Shown in pieces: positions 37,487-45,958 of a DNA stretch of 64,000 bases. Made by a program: the position numbers and the translations under genes. The notes beneath the pieces are model-generated. The model ran no database searches. It worked only from the letters and a program-made list of their open reading frames with translations, and was not told the origin of the DNA. The DNA lies in the NCBI GenBank assembly GCA_021740785.1, contig JAIOZI010000007.1, positions 40,067-104,066 of the forward strand, written 5' to 3'. Source of the DNA: Melioribacteraceae bacterium (GTDB lineage: Bacteria; Bacteroidota; Ignavibacteria; Ignavibacteriales; Melioribacteraceae). Every line of letters begins with the position of its first letter. The stretch's first letter is position 1.

Positions 37487-38707
37487 ATGAAGAAAATATT
37501 ATTAGTAATTATTTCCGCATTAATTATTTGGTCTTGTGAAGAAGACGGGACTAGTCCACTTCTTATACCAAATAGGGGAGAACTTGTTGAAGTATTGAGA
37601 GAAAGCTCAATGAATACCGATGCAATTGAGCTGCTGTTCAATCAATTATCCGGCGGCGGATTTGAAATTGATGTTAAAAATGATGTGAGAATAATTTCTG
37701 TTTTGTATCGTACAATTGATTGGAATGGTGATTTGGTTAATGCTTCCGGGCTGCTGGTTATTCCGCAAAATGGTGATGTGCATTCGTTAATCAGTTTGCA
37801 GCATGGTACACAATCAAAGCGGGAGAACGTCGGATCACAAAATATTAGATATGGATTTGAGGCTTTGATTGCCGGATCGATCGGTTATGTCGCCGTTGCT
37901 CCAGATTATTTAGGTTTCGGTGAATCCAACACAATTCATCCTTACCATCACGAAGAAACTTCTGCAGCAACTGTTATTGATTTGCTGAGAGCTGCACGTG
38001 AATACTGCGCATCTAACGGAATAAATTTGAATGATCAGTTGTTCTTGGCTGGTTATTCACAAGGTGGTTATGTGACGATGGCAGCACATAAAGAAATTGA
38101 GACCAACCATTCCGGGGAATTTACCGTTACAGCTTCGGCGCCGATGGCAGGTGCGCATGATTTATTATTAACTGCCCGTAATGTGATATCAAATGATACT
38201 TACGACAGACCGTCGTTTTTATCGTACATTGTTTACGCTTACAATGAGATTTATGCTTGGGATATGATGGATGAAATATTTAAATCGCCATATCATGAAA
38301 CTGTCCCAATTCTTTTTGATGGTTCACTTCCAACATGGGAGATTGATTCACAACTCCCAAATAAAATAAGTGATCTTTTTAAGGAAGATTTTATTAATGA
38401 TTTTGTTGAGGGAAATGAGAATCCGGTTATTAATGCGTTCGTTGAAAATAGTCTTCTCGATTGGTCGCCCAGTGCTCCGATAACACTTATTCATGGTAAT
38501 GCCGATGATTTCGTTCCGTACGAAAATGCCGTAAATGCTAAGACCGAATTGGAAGCAAACGGTGGGGCACAAATTCAGTTGGTAACAATTGACGGAGGTA
38601 CACATTCTACTTCAGTGCTGCCTGCAATTCAATACACGATAAACTGGTTCGAAACTTTACGTACGGATAAGTCAACAAGCACAAATCCAATTTCAAAAAT
38701 CAGATAA
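37487..38707 (+). CDS. Lipase-like alpha/beta-hydrolase lipoprotein
   Basis: The 406-residue protein has a lipoprotein signal (KKILLVIISALIIWSC) and an alpha/beta-hydrolase fold of the secretory lipase/prolyl oligopeptidase type. The nucleophile is in LFLAGYSQGGYV, the acid in LIHGNADDFVPYENA and the His in DGGTHSTSV. The oxyanion/entrance motif LQHGTQSKRE is also present. It is probably an envelope-bound esterase. I start it at the ATG at 37487 so that the signal is N-terminal; an ATG four codons upstream is possible. It has no T9SS domain, unlike the esterase at 12872, and is monocistronic. Confidence 0.8.
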   Translation: MKKILLVIISALIIWSCEEDGTSPLLIPNRGELVEVLRESSMNTDAIELLFNQLSGGGFEIDVKNDVRIISVLYRTIDWNGDLVNASGLLVIPQNGDVHSLISLQHGTQSKRENVGSQNIRYGFEALIAGSIGYVAVAPDYLGFGESNTIHPYHHEETSAATVIDLLRAAREYCASNGINLNDQLFLAGYSQGGYVTMAAHKEIETNHSGEFTVTASAPMAGAHDLLLTARNVISNDTYDRPSFLSYIVYAYNEIYAWDMMDEIFKSPYHETVPILFDGSLPTWEIDSQLPNKISDLFKEDFINDFVEGNENPVINAFVENSLLDWSPSAPITLIHGNADDFVPYENAVNAKTELEANGGAQIQLVTIDGGTHSTSVLPAIQYTINWFETLRTDKSTSTNPISKIR

Positions 38708-38826
38708 TCCAATACGCTCGACTTAATATGAAATTGAAATTGACTTTTAATAAGCCGGCTGCAATTAAATGCTGATTAATTCAAAAGTGCTGATCAAAAA
38801 TAATTAACTAATAAATTTGGGAAAAA

Positions 38827-39603
38827 TCAAAGCGGGATACTGAACGAAATATTTTGTGTCGGAGAAACCGGAGGATTATATTTTTCATTTTGTTCATGAA
38901 GGTTGTGCAAAAACTTAGCAATAAAATAACCCACAGCAGCTCCGAGGAATACATCGGATGACCAGTGTTTGTTTTGGTAAACTCTCGAGAACGCAGTCGC
39001 AAATGCCGGTATGTAAGATAATACCTTAATCCAATTATTAGTTGAATTCTCAGATAGTATTGTTGATAATGAAAAAGCTAAACTTGTATGACCGGAAGGT
39101 AGAGAGAAGTAATCTCGGGATTCAAATGCAAATGGTTCGTAATAAAATGCATCGTGATCAGTGTAAGGTCTTGCTCTGCCGAATGATGTTTTGAGCGCAG
39201 CTGTTGTGGAGAGAGTATAAAAAGCGCTCTGAAAAATTTCATATCCAAGTTGTTTGTTTGAGAGATTATCGGATGAATATCCGTGAATTAAAAAACCGGC
39301 TCCAAGCAATACTGTAGGGATTGCCTCTCCCCAAATACGAGCGGCTTCTGTAGGAAAGCTATAAAAATGAGATTGATCCTTCAACATTTCATTGCGAACT
39401 GATTCATCGAATTGCATTAATCCAAATGTTCCAAGCGCGATACCGCCGAATGTTAAAAAATCTGTTCCATCCCAATTAAAAGGCTGTTTAACGAGGTCGA
39501 CGCTTTCATTAAAGAATTGAGGCAAATTGTACTTATTCTGCGCGAATATTGATGATGAAATTAAAGACAGAAGAAGTACAAAAACAATGTAGGTTCTGGA
39601 CAT
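38827..39603 (-). CDS. PAP2-family phosphatase
   Basis: The 258-residue protein has a signal peptide (FVLLLSLISSSIFAQ) and all three PAP2 acid-phosphatase motifs: KTSFGRARP, SLPSGHTS and SRVYQNKHWSSDVFLGA. It is probably a periplasmic or membrane lipid phosphatase (undecaprenyl-diphosphate or lipid A/phosphatidate type). It follows DUF190 by eight bases and crcB by one further gene, so it is in the crcB operon. Confidence 0.88.
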   Translation of the reverse strand: MSRTYIVFVLLLSLISSSIFAQNKYNLPQFFNESVDLVKQPFNWDGTDFLTFGGIALGTFGLMQFDESVRNEMLKDQSHFYSFPTEAARIWGEAIPTVLLGAGFLIHGYSSDNLSNKQLGYEIFQSAFYTLSTTAALKTSFGRARPYTDHDAFYYEPFAFESRDYFSLPSGHTSLAFSLSTILSENSTNNWIKVLSYIPAFATAFSRVYQNKHWSSDVFLGAAVGYFIAKFLHNLHEQNEKYNPPVSPTQNISFSIPL

Positions 39604-39611
39604 AAAATCAA

Positions 39612-39965
39612 CTATTTATTTTCCGTATAAGTGTACTTAATAATATCAGCTTTTTCGAGAGTAATTAATCCACCCGATTTTGCTTTTTCAAAAATTTCTT
39701 CAACAATAGGAATGAACTTTTCTATTTTATCAACTTCATCAACAATTTCAATAACTAACGGCAGATCTTCCGATACAGCCAAAAATTTCGCCCTGTGAAT
39801 TATTGAATTTCCGCCGTAACCCATTATCCCTTTGTAAACAGTCGCGCCGGCTAATTCATTCTTTCTTGCTTCATTCACAATTAATTCATAAACATTGTTA
39901 TTCCCGAGTTTATCCGTTTCTCCGACAAATATTCTCAGCAGTTTTGCTTCACCTTCAATTTTCAT
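39612..39965 (-). CDS. DUF190 PII-like protein
   Basis: The 117-residue cytoplasmic protein of the DUF190 family (MKIEGEAKLLRIFVGETDKL, then ELAGATVYKGIMGYGG, then LPLVIEIVDEVDKIEKFIPI) folds like nitrogen-regulatory PII proteins. In many bacteria DUF190 lies beside crcB, as here, with three bases between them, and may regulate the channel. The molecular role is not established; ligand binding is inferred from the fold. Confidence 0.9.
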   Translation of the reverse strand: MKIEGEAKLLRIFVGETDKLGNNNVYELIVNEARKNELAGATVYKGIMGYGGNSIIHRAKFLAVSEDLPLVIEIVDEVDKIEKFIPIVEEIFEKAKSGGLITLEKADIIKYTYTENK

Positions 39966-39968
39966 TTT

Positions 39969-40334
39969 TTACCTCGTGATTAAATATCCGATGTAAACAC
40001 CCAGCAAAGTAAGCAGAAAATTTAAAAATACATTTGCACCTGCCAGGAAAAATTGCGATTCCCTAACTAAATTAAAAGTCTCAAGTGAAAAAGTAGAGAA
40101 CGTTGTAAATCCACCGCAAAATCCAACAGCGAGAAATAATTTCATGTTTTGGGAAATAAGTTCTTTTTCATCAAAACCAAAAATTAAAATACCCAGAATT
40201 ATACTTCCTATAACATTAACCGCTAAAGTTCCGTATGGAAAAAGCGTAGATATAAATTTATAAGTGAGCGCAGAAATATAAAAACGAAGTCCGCCTCCAA
40301 TTCCCGCACCAATTGCAACAATTAAATATTTCAT
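39969..40334 (-). CDS. crcB: Fluoride channel CrcB/Fluc
   Basis: The 121-residue protein has four membrane helices with the Fluc signatures: GAGIGGGLRFYIS, GTLAVNVIGSIILG and the fluoride-track motif GFCGGFTTFSTFS. It exports fluoride passively as a dual-topology dimer. It heads the crcB-DUF190-PAP2 operon. I looked for a fluoride riboswitch upstream and did not find one; the upstream region instead holds a double tandem repeat. Confidence 0.95.
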   Translation of the reverse strand: MKYLIVAIGAGIGGGLRFYISALTYKFISTLFPYGTLAVNVIGSIILGILIFGFDEKELISQNMKLFLAVGFCGGFTTFSTFSLETFNLVRESQFFLAGANVFLNFLLTLLGVYIGYLITR

Positions 40335-40526
40335 AGAATTGAATAATAATTTTGTATCAAATATACAATTCTCAAGGATTTTTTCACGAAACTATTTGAG
40401 GCTTCTAAAAAATTGGTTTTTATCAATTCGAGAGCAAAGATGTTTTGTTTAGAAATGCAATTAACAGTCTGGCAGTCAGTTTCAAAACAATTCATGAGTT
40501 GTTCAGCAGTTCTTATTACTCGGTAG

Positions 40527-40630
40527 TCGACAGAATCCGTTCGACAGAATCCGTTCGACAGAATCCGTCGCAATCTGACGATCGCAATCAGACGATCGCA
40601 ATCTGACGATCGTGGTCTGACGACTGACGA
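40527..40630. repeat. Double 14-bp tandem repeat array
   Basis: Three perfect copies of TCGACAGAATCCGT (40527-40568) abut three copies of CGCAATCTGACGAT (40569-40610, one with a single T-to-A change) and a degenerate fourth copy. Both arrays have exactly the same 14-base period. They lie in the roughly 500-base gap between crcB and the DUF4097 gene; nothing else is seen there. Confidence 0.9.
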
Positions 40631-40835
40631 TCAAAATCTTAAAAGCAAGATATGCGGGAATCAAATTTAATACTGATAGTATCCCATCAACGTAGAAATT
40701 ATATTCTGAATTTTCCTGAAGCTTCTATCCGATAATTATTTGCGGGAAATTTACAACCTTTTCATAATTGGTTAGTCTAAACCGATGTAACTTTTATAAA
40801 AATAATTGCGTCTAAAAGGAAAAATGGGAGGAAAA

Positions 40836-41708
40836 ATGGATTCCGTGACTGAAAAGAATTTTACTGTAAGATTAACGGTAATTCTAATAATTGTGTTTTT
40901 AGGATTATTAAGTTCCACAAGTATATTTGCCGGTACTGATTTAATAATGGAGAAAACCATTAGTGTAAGCAGCGGTGAAACTCTCTATTTGGAAACTGAT
41001 GTAGGAGATGTCTATATAAAAACCTGGTCGGGTTCGGAAGTAAATGTAAAAATTTATGGTAACAGTAAAGCCGAAGATAATATGGAATTTTCAATTGAAA
41101 GAGTTAGCGGGGGAGTAAGGGTACGCGGTGATAAGGAAGGCGGTTTTTGGAAAAGCTGGTTCAATTCCATAAATGTGAAATACGAAATCATGGTTCCCGA
41201 AGAATTTAACACCGATATAAAAACTTCGGGAGGAGATATTAAAATAGGTGATCTAAGAGGTAAAGTATTGGCAAAAACCTCGGGGGGAGACATCTATTTA
41301 GGCGGCGCTCAAGGAATTATAGAATTGGGAACATCAGGCGGAGATATTACGGTAAATAATAGCAGCGGAGATATTGAAGCAAAAACATCAGGCGGAGATA
41401 TTGAAATCACCGGGTCGGAAGGAAGTATGGAAGCAAAAACTTCGGGTGGAGATATTCGATTGAAATATGACGGAGTGAATAAGGGAGTTAAACTTTATAC
41501 ATCCGGTGGTGATATTGATGTATTTGTCGGCACTGATTTCAGCGCTGATGTTTATTTATCAACAAGCGGCGGTGATGTTGAATGTAATGTCCCGAACACT
41601 AGAGCCAATACAATAAAATCGCACAAGTTTGAAGGCGAAATAAACGGAGGCGGTCAGGCGCTCAATTGTAAAACTTCAGGCGGCGACATTACAGTTCGTT
41701 CAATCTAG
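40836..41708 (+). CDS. DUF4097-type protein with TSGGD repeats
   Basis: The 290-residue secreted protein has a hydrophobic N-terminus (LTVILIIVFLGLLSSTSIFA), a short beta domain (YLETDVGDVYIKTWSG) and about eight or nine short repeats centred on TSGGD(I/V), spaced 15-30 residues apart. This is the DUF4097 (LiaX/adhesin-like) family, forming a right-handed beta-solenoid. The protein probably lies in the periplasm or at the surface. Starts at 40836 (GGGAGG upstream) and 40824 (AAAAGGA upstream) are both well supported; the signal peptide fits either. A terminator follows 20 bases after the stop. Confidence 0.8.
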   Translation: MDSVTEKNFTVRLTVILIIVFLGLLSSTSIFAGTDLIMEKTISVSSGETLYLETDVGDVYIKTWSGSEVNVKIYGNSKAEDNMEFSIERVSGGVRVRGDKEGGFWKSWFNSINVKYEIMVPEEFNTDIKTSGGDIKIGDLRGKVLAKTSGGDIYLGGAQGIIELGTSGGDITVNNSSGDIEAKTSGGDIEITGSEGSMEAKTSGGDIRLKYDGVNKGVKLYTSGGDIDVFVGTDFSADVYLSTSGGDVECNVPNTRANTIKSHKFEGEINGGGQALNCKTSGGDITVRSI

Positions 41709-41728
41709 TTTTTATCAGCTTCTCCCAT

Positions 41729-41765
41729 AAAGGTGCATGGACTATTAATTCGTGCACCTTTTCTT
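41729..41765 (+). terminator. Terminator after the DUF4097 gene
   Basis: AAAGGTGCA and TGCACCTTT form a 9-bp stem with a 15-base loop, and the 3' arm runs into TTTTCTTTT. Confidence 0.85.
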
Positions 41766-41881
41766 TTAAACCCTACAATGGTTCAATAAAGAACTGTGAA
41801 AAATCCCATTTTTTAAGTAATTTTTTTGTTTAATATTTCGTTATTAATTTGTTCATTTTTATTTATGAAATGAGGTTCAAA

Positions 41882-42121
41882 ATGCAAATGGATTGGAATA
41901 AATACGTTGGCAGGACGATTAATATTACCATGGTAGAAAATTATGGGATTGTTTATAACACGCAAAAGAATAATGATCAGCCGTTTTATGAAATTGTTTT
42001 TAAGACCGGCAAACTAGATAATGTTTTCGATGACGGGTTATTGCTTGAAGCTGTTAGGGAAAAACAATTAATGCTCGTTTACGTCCCTTTTACATCTATT
42101 AAATGTGTTGAAATATTTTGA
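41882..42121 (+). CDS. Small conserved-looking protein, unknown
   Basis: The 79-residue protein begins MQMDWNKYVGRTINITMVEN, with GAGG six bases before the ATG at 41882; an upstream frame adds eleven unlikely residues. It has a compact, beta-rich pattern ending in SIKCVEIF, reminiscent of small Sm/SH3-like barrels, but I recognise no family. Its TGA overlaps the TTG start of the T9SS plug gene (TTGA), so it heads the envelope operon and is translationally coupled to it. Confidence 0.65.
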   Translation: MQMDWNKYVGRTINITMVENYGIVYNTQKNNDQPFYEIVFKTGKLDNVFDDGLLLEAVREKQLMLVYVPFTSIKCVEIF

Positions 42122-43350
42122 TCAAAAACTTCAGCATATTGTTGATATTTCTAATTCTACCGACTTTATTATTTGCACAAAGTATAGAAATAAAATCGTT
42201 GCAAATTTACAGCGGCGGAGATCAAATCGGATTCCCACTAATCGAACAACGGGGTGGCAGGCAAAATAATATCACAATTCAATTTGACGTTGCGTCTTCA
42301 TCTATGCCGAATCTTTCTATCGTATTCAGATTTTGTGATCAGGATTGGAAACCATATTCAAATTACTTCCTGGAAAATCCCGGTTATAACACGGATAATA
42401 GTTTGTGGCTTGAAACACTTCCTACTTCCGTTGTAAAAGCCAAGTATCATTTTAAAGGTTCCTATCCAAACGAAAATGTAAACTTCCCATTTTCAGGTAA
42501 ATGGAAATTTTATATAACGGATAACAGCGACACTTCCATTGTTTATGCTACTGGTAAATTTTTTGTTGTAAGGCAAAGTGTTCCTCTCGATGCTGCTTTA
42601 AGTAGATTTCGCATAAATGAAATTCTCGATATTCCCAATTCAGCAAATAGATCATTCAACTTGAGCGTTGAATTTAATCTGCCTCCCGGTCTCTTCCCGA
42701 ATTATGTGAAGAATGTTGAAGTTGTTGAGAATAGAAAATTATCTTCCCCCATAATAATCAATAGGGAGAAGTATGGCGATGTTCGATTTTATGAGTGGAA
42801 CGGATCCGACCAATTCAAATTTTTTGCCCGCGATTTACTTCCCGGTAATGAATACCGTACAACTGATCTGATGGACATTAACAGGTTCTACGGTCCTAAT
42901 GTAAACGCACAGCTTGACGAACTGGAAACTTCTCGATTCTATAAACTGGGGTACGATGATCTCGGCGGTTCAAGTAAGCTGTTAAAATACAAAAATGATT
43001 ATGCAAATTATCTGAACGTGCAGTTTTCATTAAGACCTCCGGAAGAAGATAGAAGAATATTTTTGACAGGTTCGTTTAATGATTGGAAAGTTCTGCCTGA
43101 ATTTGAGATGAAAAATGATGATGGTATTTATAGGAGTAACGTGCTGTTGAAAAGGGGAATATATGATTATGCTTACGTTGCTGCGGAATATTATGATGGA
43201 GTTATAGTTGACGAAGATTGGCTCTGGCTCGAAGGAAATTTTTGGGAAACTGAAAATGATTATTACATTTTTTTATATTATGAATCGACTGAAAACGGTG
43301 GATATGATAAAATAATTGGATATACAAAAATTACAAGCAGGGGATTATGA
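42118..43350 (+). CDS. T9SS plug-like protein, DUF5103
   Basis: The 410-residue protein has a signal peptide (ILLIFLILPTLLFAQ) and the DUF5103 pattern: IEIKSLQIYSGGDQIGFPLI near the start, TIQFDVASSSMPNLS, and a C-terminal YDYAYVAAEYYDGVIVDEDW that runs into NFWETENDYYIFLYY. In Bacteroidota this family includes the Plug subunit that closes the SprA translocon pore, so this is probably part of the T9SS export machinery that serves the seven cargo genes in the window. The start is TTG, overlapping the preceding TGA. It overlaps the next gene by four bases (ATGA). Confidence 0.82.
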   Translation: MIKNFSILLIFLILPTLLFAQSIEIKSLQIYSGGDQIGFPLIEQRGGRQNNITIQFDVASSSMPNLSIVFRFCDQDWKPYSNYFLENPGYNTDNSLWLETLPTSVVKAKYHFKGSYPNENVNFPFSGKWKFYITDNSDTSIVYATGKFFVVRQSVPLDAALSRFRINEILDIPNSANRSFNLSVEFNLPPGLFPNYVKNVEVVENRKLSSPIIINREKYGDVRFYEWNGSDQFKFFARDLLPGNEYRTTDLMDINRFYGPNVNAQLDELETSRFYKLGYDDLGGSSKLLKYKNDYANYLNVQFSLRPPEEDRRIFLTGSFNDWKVLPEFEMKNDDGIYRSNVLLKRGIYDYAYVAAEYYDGVIVDEDWLWLEGNFWETENDYYIFLYYESTENGGYDKIIGYTKITSRGL

Positions 43351-44336
43351 ACAAATTAAAAATTGGTGTTGTCGGTACCGGTCATCTAGGAAAAATTCAT
43401 ACAAAATTGTTAAAGACAATTGATGAATGCGAATTAGCCGGCATTTACGATATTGATGAAAAAAAGAAAAATGAAACAGCCGGTGAATTCAACGTAAATA
43501 CTTTTAATAATCTTGACGATGTAATAAATGAATGCGATGCTGTGTCGATCGTTACAACAACAAGCACACATTATGAAATTGCCAAGAAATTTTTAGAAAG
43601 CGGTGTGCATGTTTTTATTGAGAAGCCAATAACTGCAGAAATATGGGAAGCTGTAGAATTAGTAAAAATTGCCGATGAAAATAAGCTCACTTTACAAGTC
43701 GGTCATATTGAGAGATTTAACCCTGCGCTGCTGTCATTAGAAAAGTACAATCTCAATCCGAAGTTTATTCAAACAGACCGGTTGGCACAATTTAATCCGC
43801 GCGGAACAGATGTTGCCGTTGTACTTGACTTAATGATTCACGATATTGATATTATTCTCAGTCTTATTAAAAGTGATGTAAAAACAATTTCGGCAAGCGG
43901 TGTTCCTGTTGTTTCGGAGACAATTGATATTGCAAATGCAAGAATTGAATTTGAAAACGGTGCAGTTGCAAATGTTACCGCGAGTAGAATTTCGCAGAAA
44001 AAAATGCGGAAGATGAGAATGTTTCAAAGAGATACTTACATTTCACTCGATTTTATTACCGGTACTTCCGAAGTATATAGACTGGTTGCACCTGATAATT
44101 ATGATCCCCTGAAATCAATTTCTTTCGGAGAAATGGGAATAGGTGAGAAGAAAAAATTGGTAGTTTATGAACAACCTGATCAGAAAGAAGTTAATGCATT
44201 ACAGCACGAATTAAAATTGTTTGTAAATGCCGTTGTTGATAAGACCAGACCGGTTGTTTCAGGAGAAGACGGGTTGAAAGCGCTGCGGGTTGCCGAGATA
44301 ATTATAAATAAAATAGGAGAGCAAAAAGTAAATTGA
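43347..44336 (+). CDS. Gfo/Idh/MocA-family oxidoreductase
   Basis: The 329-residue NAD(P)-dependent oxidoreductase has the Rossmann start KIGVVGTGHLGKIHTKLLKT, the catalytic-type EKP motif in FIEKPITAE and the C-terminal dimer domain (HIERFNPALLSLE, VLDLMIHDIDII). The HIERFNP variant and the envelope operon suggest a nucleotide-sugar 3-dehydrogenase like GnnA, which makes 3-amino sugars for lipid A, but the substrate is an inference and no aminotransferase partner is adjacent. It overlaps the plug gene by four bases and the LEA-like gene by four bases. Confidence 0.82.
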   Translation: MNKLKIGVVGTGHLGKIHTKLLKTIDECELAGIYDIDEKKKNETAGEFNVNTFNNLDDVINECDAVSIVTTTSTHYEIAKKFLESGVHVFIEKPITAEIWEAVELVKIADENKLTLQVGHIERFNPALLSLEKYNLNPKFIQTDRLAQFNPRGTDVAVVLDLMIHDIDIILSLIKSDVKTISASGVPVVSETIDIANARIEFENGAVANVTASRISQKKMRKMRMFQRDTYISLDFITGTSEVYRLVAPDNYDPLKSISFGEMGIGEKKKLVVYEQPDQKEVNALQHELKLFVNAVVDKTRPVVSGEDGLKALRVAEIIINKIGEQKVN

Positions 44337-44938
44337 GAACAAAATATTTTTCACTATTGATTATTGTGCTGCTCATTTTTCAAGGATGCAGTACATACGA
44401 AACAGTCGTAAATATGACTAGAATAAAATTCAAACTCGCAAATGTAAATGATTTTGCAGTGAGCGGAATAAAAGTAAATGATAAAAATTCGCTTAGTGAT
44501 TTTTCTCCTGCTGATCTTCTGAAACTTACAGTGGATGTTGCCGCCGGAAAATTACCGGTTAGTTTTAACGTGAATGTTTTAGCTAAAAATCCGAATGACG
44601 GCACAGGCGGATTCCCGGCGACCGATATCAAAATAAAATCATTCCCTTGGACTTTATCTTTAAATGATAAAGAAACGATTTCCGGTAATATTACAGAACC
44701 TATCACTGTTCCCGGAGTTGGGGAAGAAACAAGTATTGCACTTCAAATGAATTTGGATCTCTTTAAATTTTTCGAAGATAAAGGTTTCAATGATATAATG
44801 GATATGATTCTGAAACTGGGTGGTCAAAATTCTTCAACAAGCTCTGTTAAGATTATCGCCGACCCGGTTCTCGATACACCCATAGGGGATATGAAATATC
44901 CTGAACAAATTGTAATTATTGATTCAGAATTTAAGTAG
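44333..44938 (+). CDS. LEA-type-2-like lipoprotein
   Basis: The 201-residue lipoprotein has a signal and lipobox (LLIIVLLIFQGC) and a body that matches the late-embryogenesis-abundant type 2/WHy pattern (FKLANVNDFAVSGIKVND, VSFNVNVLAKNPNDG). Such lipoproteins often occur beside envelope genes in Bacteroidota and Proteobacteria. The TTG start overlaps the preceding TGA in the same TTGA arrangement as the plug gene; AGGAG lies about 12 bases upstream. The role is unknown. Confidence 0.75.
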   Translation: MRTKYFSLLIIVLLIFQGCSTYETVVNMTRIKFKLANVNDFAVSGIKVNDKNSLSDFSPADLLKLTVDVAAGKLPVSFNVNVLAKNPNDGTGGFPATDIKIKSFPWTLSLNDKETISGNITEPITVPGVGEETSIALQMNLDLFKFFEDKGFNDIMDMILKLGGQNSSTSSVKIIADPVLDTPIGDMKYPEQIVIIDSEFK

Positions 44939-44946
44939 AGGGATTT

Positions 44947-45912
44947 ATGCCGAAGAAACAAAAATTTGCAATTGGTGTCGATCTCGGTGGAACAAACATA
45001 AAGTTTGGACTGGTAACGGATAAAGGTAAAATTATAAAAAAAGAAACTCTGGATGCCAGGGCAAGCAAAGGTCCGGATGCTGTAATAAGTCAAATTAAGA
45101 AAGGTGTTGCAAGCCTTCTTTATTCAGAGAAAACATTAAATGTTGCCGGTATCGGCATTGGTTCCCCCGGAACAATATTAATTAAAAAAGGCACTGTGCA
45201 AAATCCCCCAAATTTTCCGGGATGGGAAAGTATTCCCTTGGGTAAGATTATTAAAAAGGAATTTAATATCCCGACTTTCGTTGAGAATGATGCAAACGCG
45301 GCTGCAATAGGGGAAATGATTTTTGGTGCCGGGAAAAAACTCAACAGCTTTATTATGGTTACTCTCGGTACGGGTGTTGGCGGTGGAATAATTATTGATA
45401 AAAAATTATACCGTGGAGATACGGGCGGAGCCGGCGAAATTGGTCATGTTACAATAAATCATAGCGGTAAAAAATGTAATTGCGGATCGCGGGGATGTAT
45501 TGAAGCTTATGTCGGAAACAATTATTTGATTAGAGATGTGAGGCGTTCATTACGTAGAAATCCGGAATCAATTTTGTATAAATATGTTAATTCGGAAAAC
45601 AAAGAACTCTCTCCTAAATTAATTCATGAAGCAGCCCTGGAAAATGATGAATTCTCGCTTTCTATTATTTCCGGTATTGGTGAAAATCTAGGATATGGAT
45701 TGAGTTCTGTTATTAATCTGCTTGATATCAGTAACGTTATAATCGGCGGAGGAGTGGCAGGATTTGGTGATATGCTGTTCGTTCCGCTCAAAGCAAGTAT
45801 TCAATCCAGAGTTATGAAATCTTTCAAAGAAAGAATCAAAGTAAAAGAAGCAAAGTTAAAAAACGAAGCGGGAATTAAAGGAGCATCAGCTTTAGTATTT
45901 TATAGGTCATAA
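44947..45912 (+). CDS. ROK-family glucokinase
   Basis: The 321-residue cytoplasmic sugar kinase shows the phosphate-binding GVDLGGTNIKFGLV, the catalytic FVENDANAAAIGE, the GTGVGGGIIID loop and the zinc-binding CNCGSRGCIEAYVG motif of ROK kinases. It probably phosphorylates glucose or a related sugar with ATP. GAGGG lies just before the ATG. It follows the LEA-like gene by eight bases; its location between LEA and lptD is unusual for a catabolic kinase and may point to a role in supplying envelope sugars. Confidence 0.9.
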   Translation: MPKKQKFAIGVDLGGTNIKFGLVTDKGKIIKKETLDARASKGPDAVISQIKKGVASLLYSEKTLNVAGIGIGSPGTILIKKGTVQNPPNFPGWESIPLGKIIKKEFNIPTFVENDANAAAIGEMIFGAGKKLNSFIMVTLGTGVGGGIIIDKKLYRGDTGGAGEIGHVTINHSGKKCNCGSRGCIEAYVGNNYLIRDVRRSLRRNPESILYKYVNSENKELSPKLIHEAALENDEFSLSIISGIGENLGYGLSSVINLLDISNVIIGGGVAGFGDMLFVPLKASIQSRVMKSFKERIKVKEAKLKNEAGIKGASALVFYRS

Positions 45913-45958
45913 AAATTCGGTAATGTTTTCGAAGAGAATATCAGAGTAGCGCTAATTG

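Noticed and set aside
40335..40526. Possible fluoride riboswitch upstream of crcB
   Set aside because: No conserved crcB-motif elements are seen on the minus strand; the region is AT-rich and then the 14-bp arrays.
40527..40630. CRISPR-like array
   Set aside because: The units are contiguous 14-mers without spacers, so it is a tandem repeat, not CRISPR.
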